A DNA stretch of 14,601 nucleotides from Candidatus Magasanikiibacteriota bacterium (GTDB taxonomy: Bacteria > Patescibacteriota > Patescibacteriia > Magasanikbacterales > GWA2-37-8), in assembly GCA_903853785.1 (NCBI GenBank), contig CAINUM010000036.1, forward strand, positions 1 through 14,601, written 5' to 3'. Within the stretch, counting starts at the first letter, position 1; every line of letters begins with the position of its first letter. The notes beneath the pieces were generated by a model. That model was given only the letters and a program-made list of their open reading frames with translations. It had not been told where the DNA came from and searched no databases. This document shows, piece after piece, positions 13,275 through 14,601 of this stretch. A program made the translations under genes and the position numbers.

Positions 13275-14315
13275 ATGTCACTGGAAGAAATTGTAAAATC
13301 TGAACCGGCTTATCGTCTAGATCAAATATTCTTAGCTTGGTTTGATAAAAATATTCACAACTTTTCTGAAATCACCACCCTATCCAAAAATCTTCGAGAA
13401 CAATTAATTGGTGAGCCTTGGATGACGGTGAAAGAAAAAATTTTACAAACCAGCGAGGTAGACGGCACTAGAAAAGCACTGTTAGAATTCTCTGACGGTA
13501 AAGTAGTGGAAAGTGTACTCATGCCTCGAGCGAGTAAAAAAGAATGGCCTGATGACCGCCCTCGTTTTACTATCTGTGTATCATCGCAAGTTGGTTGCCC
13601 TATGGGTTGTGCATTTTGCGCAACTGGAAAACTTGGTTTCTCACGCAATCTATCTTATCGAGAAATCATTGATCAAATGCGCTATTGGCAACAAATTTTG
13701 TGGGACAACAATGAAGGTGAAATTGATAATATAGTTTTTATGGGACAAGGAGAGCCTCTTTTAAACTATGAAAATGTAAAATTATCTTTAAAAATTTTAG
13801 TTAAATATGCTAAAATAGGTCAACGCAAAATCACTCTATCAACTGTTGGTGTTCCCGAAGCCATGGAAAAAATAGTTACAGAAAAAGATTTTCCAGCTGT
13901 TCGATTTGCATTATCATTACATAGTGCATTAAGCGAAAGTCGTTTGGCAATTATTCCATCAAACCGTCCTGGTTTCTTGGATTTTCTAGTAGAGTGGTCC
14001 AAAAAATATCACAACGCTTTTCCTAGTCGAACCCATTTTATTGGATTGGAATATATAATGTTAAAAGGCGTAAATGACGACGCCCAACATCTTAATGCAC
14101 TAATTAAATTGGCACTTAAACTTGGTTCAATTCGCGTTAACTTAATCCCCTACAACGGAAGTTCTTGTAATGATTTTTTTCAAGGCACAGATTTTGCGAC
14201 AATTCAAACTTGGCAGAAAAAAATGAACGACCGTGATATCACCTGTACAATTCGTCGTTCACAAGGACTCGACATTGATGCGGCTTGCGGTCAATTGGCC
14301 AATAAAAATCAATAA
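13275..14315 (+). CDS. rlmN: Dual-specificity 23S rRNA/tRNA adenine-C2 methyltransferase RlmN
   Basis: Radical-SAM enzyme that makes 2-methyladenosine at A2503 of 23S rRNA and at A37 of some tRNAs. The protein has 346 residues, normal for the family. The iron-sulfur cluster motif CPMGCAFC is at 108-115 (Cys108, Cys112, Cys115). Cys101, seven residues before the first cluster Cys, and Cys338 in DIDAACGQL correspond to the two mechanistic cysteines of the Escherichia coli enzyme. FMGQGEPLLNYENV (155-168) is the SAM-binding GGE-like motif. TIRRSQGLDIDAACGQL (325-341) is the family C-terminal signature. Cfr resistance enzymes share this core, but nothing in the context suggests resistance, and RlmN is the housekeeping form. 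It starts 3 bases after the ATPase stop (TAATTTATG) with no ribosome binding site; gpsA follows after 15 bases. Confidence 0.95.
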   Translation: MSLEEIVKSEPAYRLDQIFLAWFDKNIHNFSEITTLSKNLREQLIGEPWMTVKEKILQTSEVDGTRKALLEFSDGKVVESVLMPRASKKEWPDDRPRFTICVSSQVGCPMGCAFCATGKLGFSRNLSYREIIDQMRYWQQILWDNNEGEIDNIVFMGQGEPLLNYENVKLSLKILVKYAKIGQRKITLSTVGVPEAMEKIVTEKDFPAVRFALSLHSALSESRLAIIPSNRPGFLDFLVEWSKKYHNAFPSRTHFIGLEYIMLKGVNDDAQHLNALIKLALKLGSIRVNLIPYNGSSCNDFFQGTDFATIQTWQKKMNDRDITCTIRRSQGLDIDAACGQLANKNQ

Positions 14316-14330
14316 CTTATTGTTTATTAT

Positions 14331-14601
14331 ATGTCAAAAATAAAACAGAAAATTTCTATTTCTATATTAGGCGCTGGCAATATGGGGACAGCTTTGGCCC
14401 ATATTATTGGATCAAACGGTTATAAGGTAAAAATCTGGAATTACGATGGTGATGTTGAACCACTCGATCAGATCAATAATTTTCATGAAAACAAAAAATA
14501 TTTATCTGGAATAAATTTATCTCTAAATGTCGTAGCAGAAAAAAGCTTAGAAACTTGTGTCAGCAATACCAAAATTATATTTTTTGTAGTACCAAGTAAC
14601 T
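14331..14601 (+). CDS. gpsA: NAD(P)-dependent glycerol-3-phosphate dehydrogenase, N-terminal part
   Basis: Ninety codons from ATG at 14331, open to the window edge, so the 3' part is missing. The start encodes MSKIKQKISISILGAGNMGT, a Rossmann strand and the nucleotide-binding GxGxxG (GAGNMG), followed by ALAHIIGSNGYKVKIWN. ENKKYLSGINLS matches the family's N-x-x-YLPGIxLP segment, and the visible part ends in FFVVPSN, like the AVPS segment preceding the catalytic region. The enzyme reduces dihydroxyacetone phosphate to sn-glycerol 3-phosphate for phospholipid synthesis. A phosphoglycerol-transfer gene lies earlier in the window, so demand for glycerol phosphate is consistent, but the link is inference. 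Other short-Rossmann dehydrogenases share the first motif; the YLSGI segment favours GpsA. Confidence 0.85.
   Translation, partial: MSKIKQKISISILGAGNMGTALAHIIGSNGYKVKIWNYDGDVEPLDQINNFHENKKYLSGINLSLNVVAEKSLETCVSNTKIIFFVVPSN

Noticed and set aside
13275..14315. Possible Cfr antibiotic-resistance methyltransferase
   Set aside because: Length, the Cys101/Cys338 pair and the C-terminal signature fit ordinary RlmN, and there is no mobile or resistance context.
1..14601. Alternative genetic code (UGA as glycine), as in some CPR groups
   Set aside because: No gene needs read-through of TGA. The absence of TGA stops in eleven genes is explained by AT bias and small number.
1..14601. CRISPR array, insertion sequence or phage remnant
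   Set aside because: No regularly spaced direct repeats, terminal inverted repeats, transposase or integrase motifs were seen. The only sizeable inverted repeats are the two terminators.

Overview
The window is AT-rich bacterial DNA, densely packed with eleven complete protein genes, one truncated gene and one tRNA gene. The standard bacterial code fits: every gene reads through without internal stops, and the complete genes end in TAA (nine) or TAG (two). Gene starts lack Shine-Dalgarno sequences. Stop-to-start gaps are often 2-5 bases, and several small proteins belong to poorly characterised families. These traits, with the gene mix, suggest a Patescibacteria/CPR-like genome. That placement is inference: no rRNA or ribosomal protein gene is present to confirm it.

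Left part (1-3384). A glutathione-S-transferase-fold gene on the plus strand converges on a tRNA-Glu(CUC) gene on the minus strand. A 14-bp perfect hairpin between them can terminate transcription both ways. Upstream of the tRNA, which has its own strong promoter, lies a compact three-gene minus-strand operon: ATP-grasp ligase, then an NlpC/P60-like cysteine peptidase, then a membrane-anchored SAM methyltransferase resembling the FAM173/ATPSCKMT lysine methyltransferases. The genes are 2 bases apart. A near-consensus promoter sits so close to the first ATG that the mRNA should be nearly leaderless. This ligase-peptidase-methyltransferase operon is the best candidate in the window for an undescribed system. 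Its substrate cannot be read from the sequence.

Middle part (3385-10714). Divergently, murB (peptidoglycan precursor reductase) is followed by hpf (ribosome hibernation factor), a 754-residue polytopic sulfatase-fold protein of the lipoteichoic-acid-synthase type, a transketolase and a class I/II PLP aminotransferase. The run ends at an intrinsic terminator.

Right part (10715-14601). A second plus-strand unit starts with a P-type cation ATPase that has unusual ion-site and nucleotide-site residues. It continues with rlmN (23S rRNA/tRNA m2A methyltransferase) and the first 90 codons of a probable gpsA (glycerol-3-phosphate dehydrogenase), cut by the window edge. murB, the LTA-synthase-like protein and gpsA all concern the cell envelope; the rest is central metabolism and translation. 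No mobile element, CRISPR array or phage gene is visible, and no gene-free stretch exceeds 300 bases.
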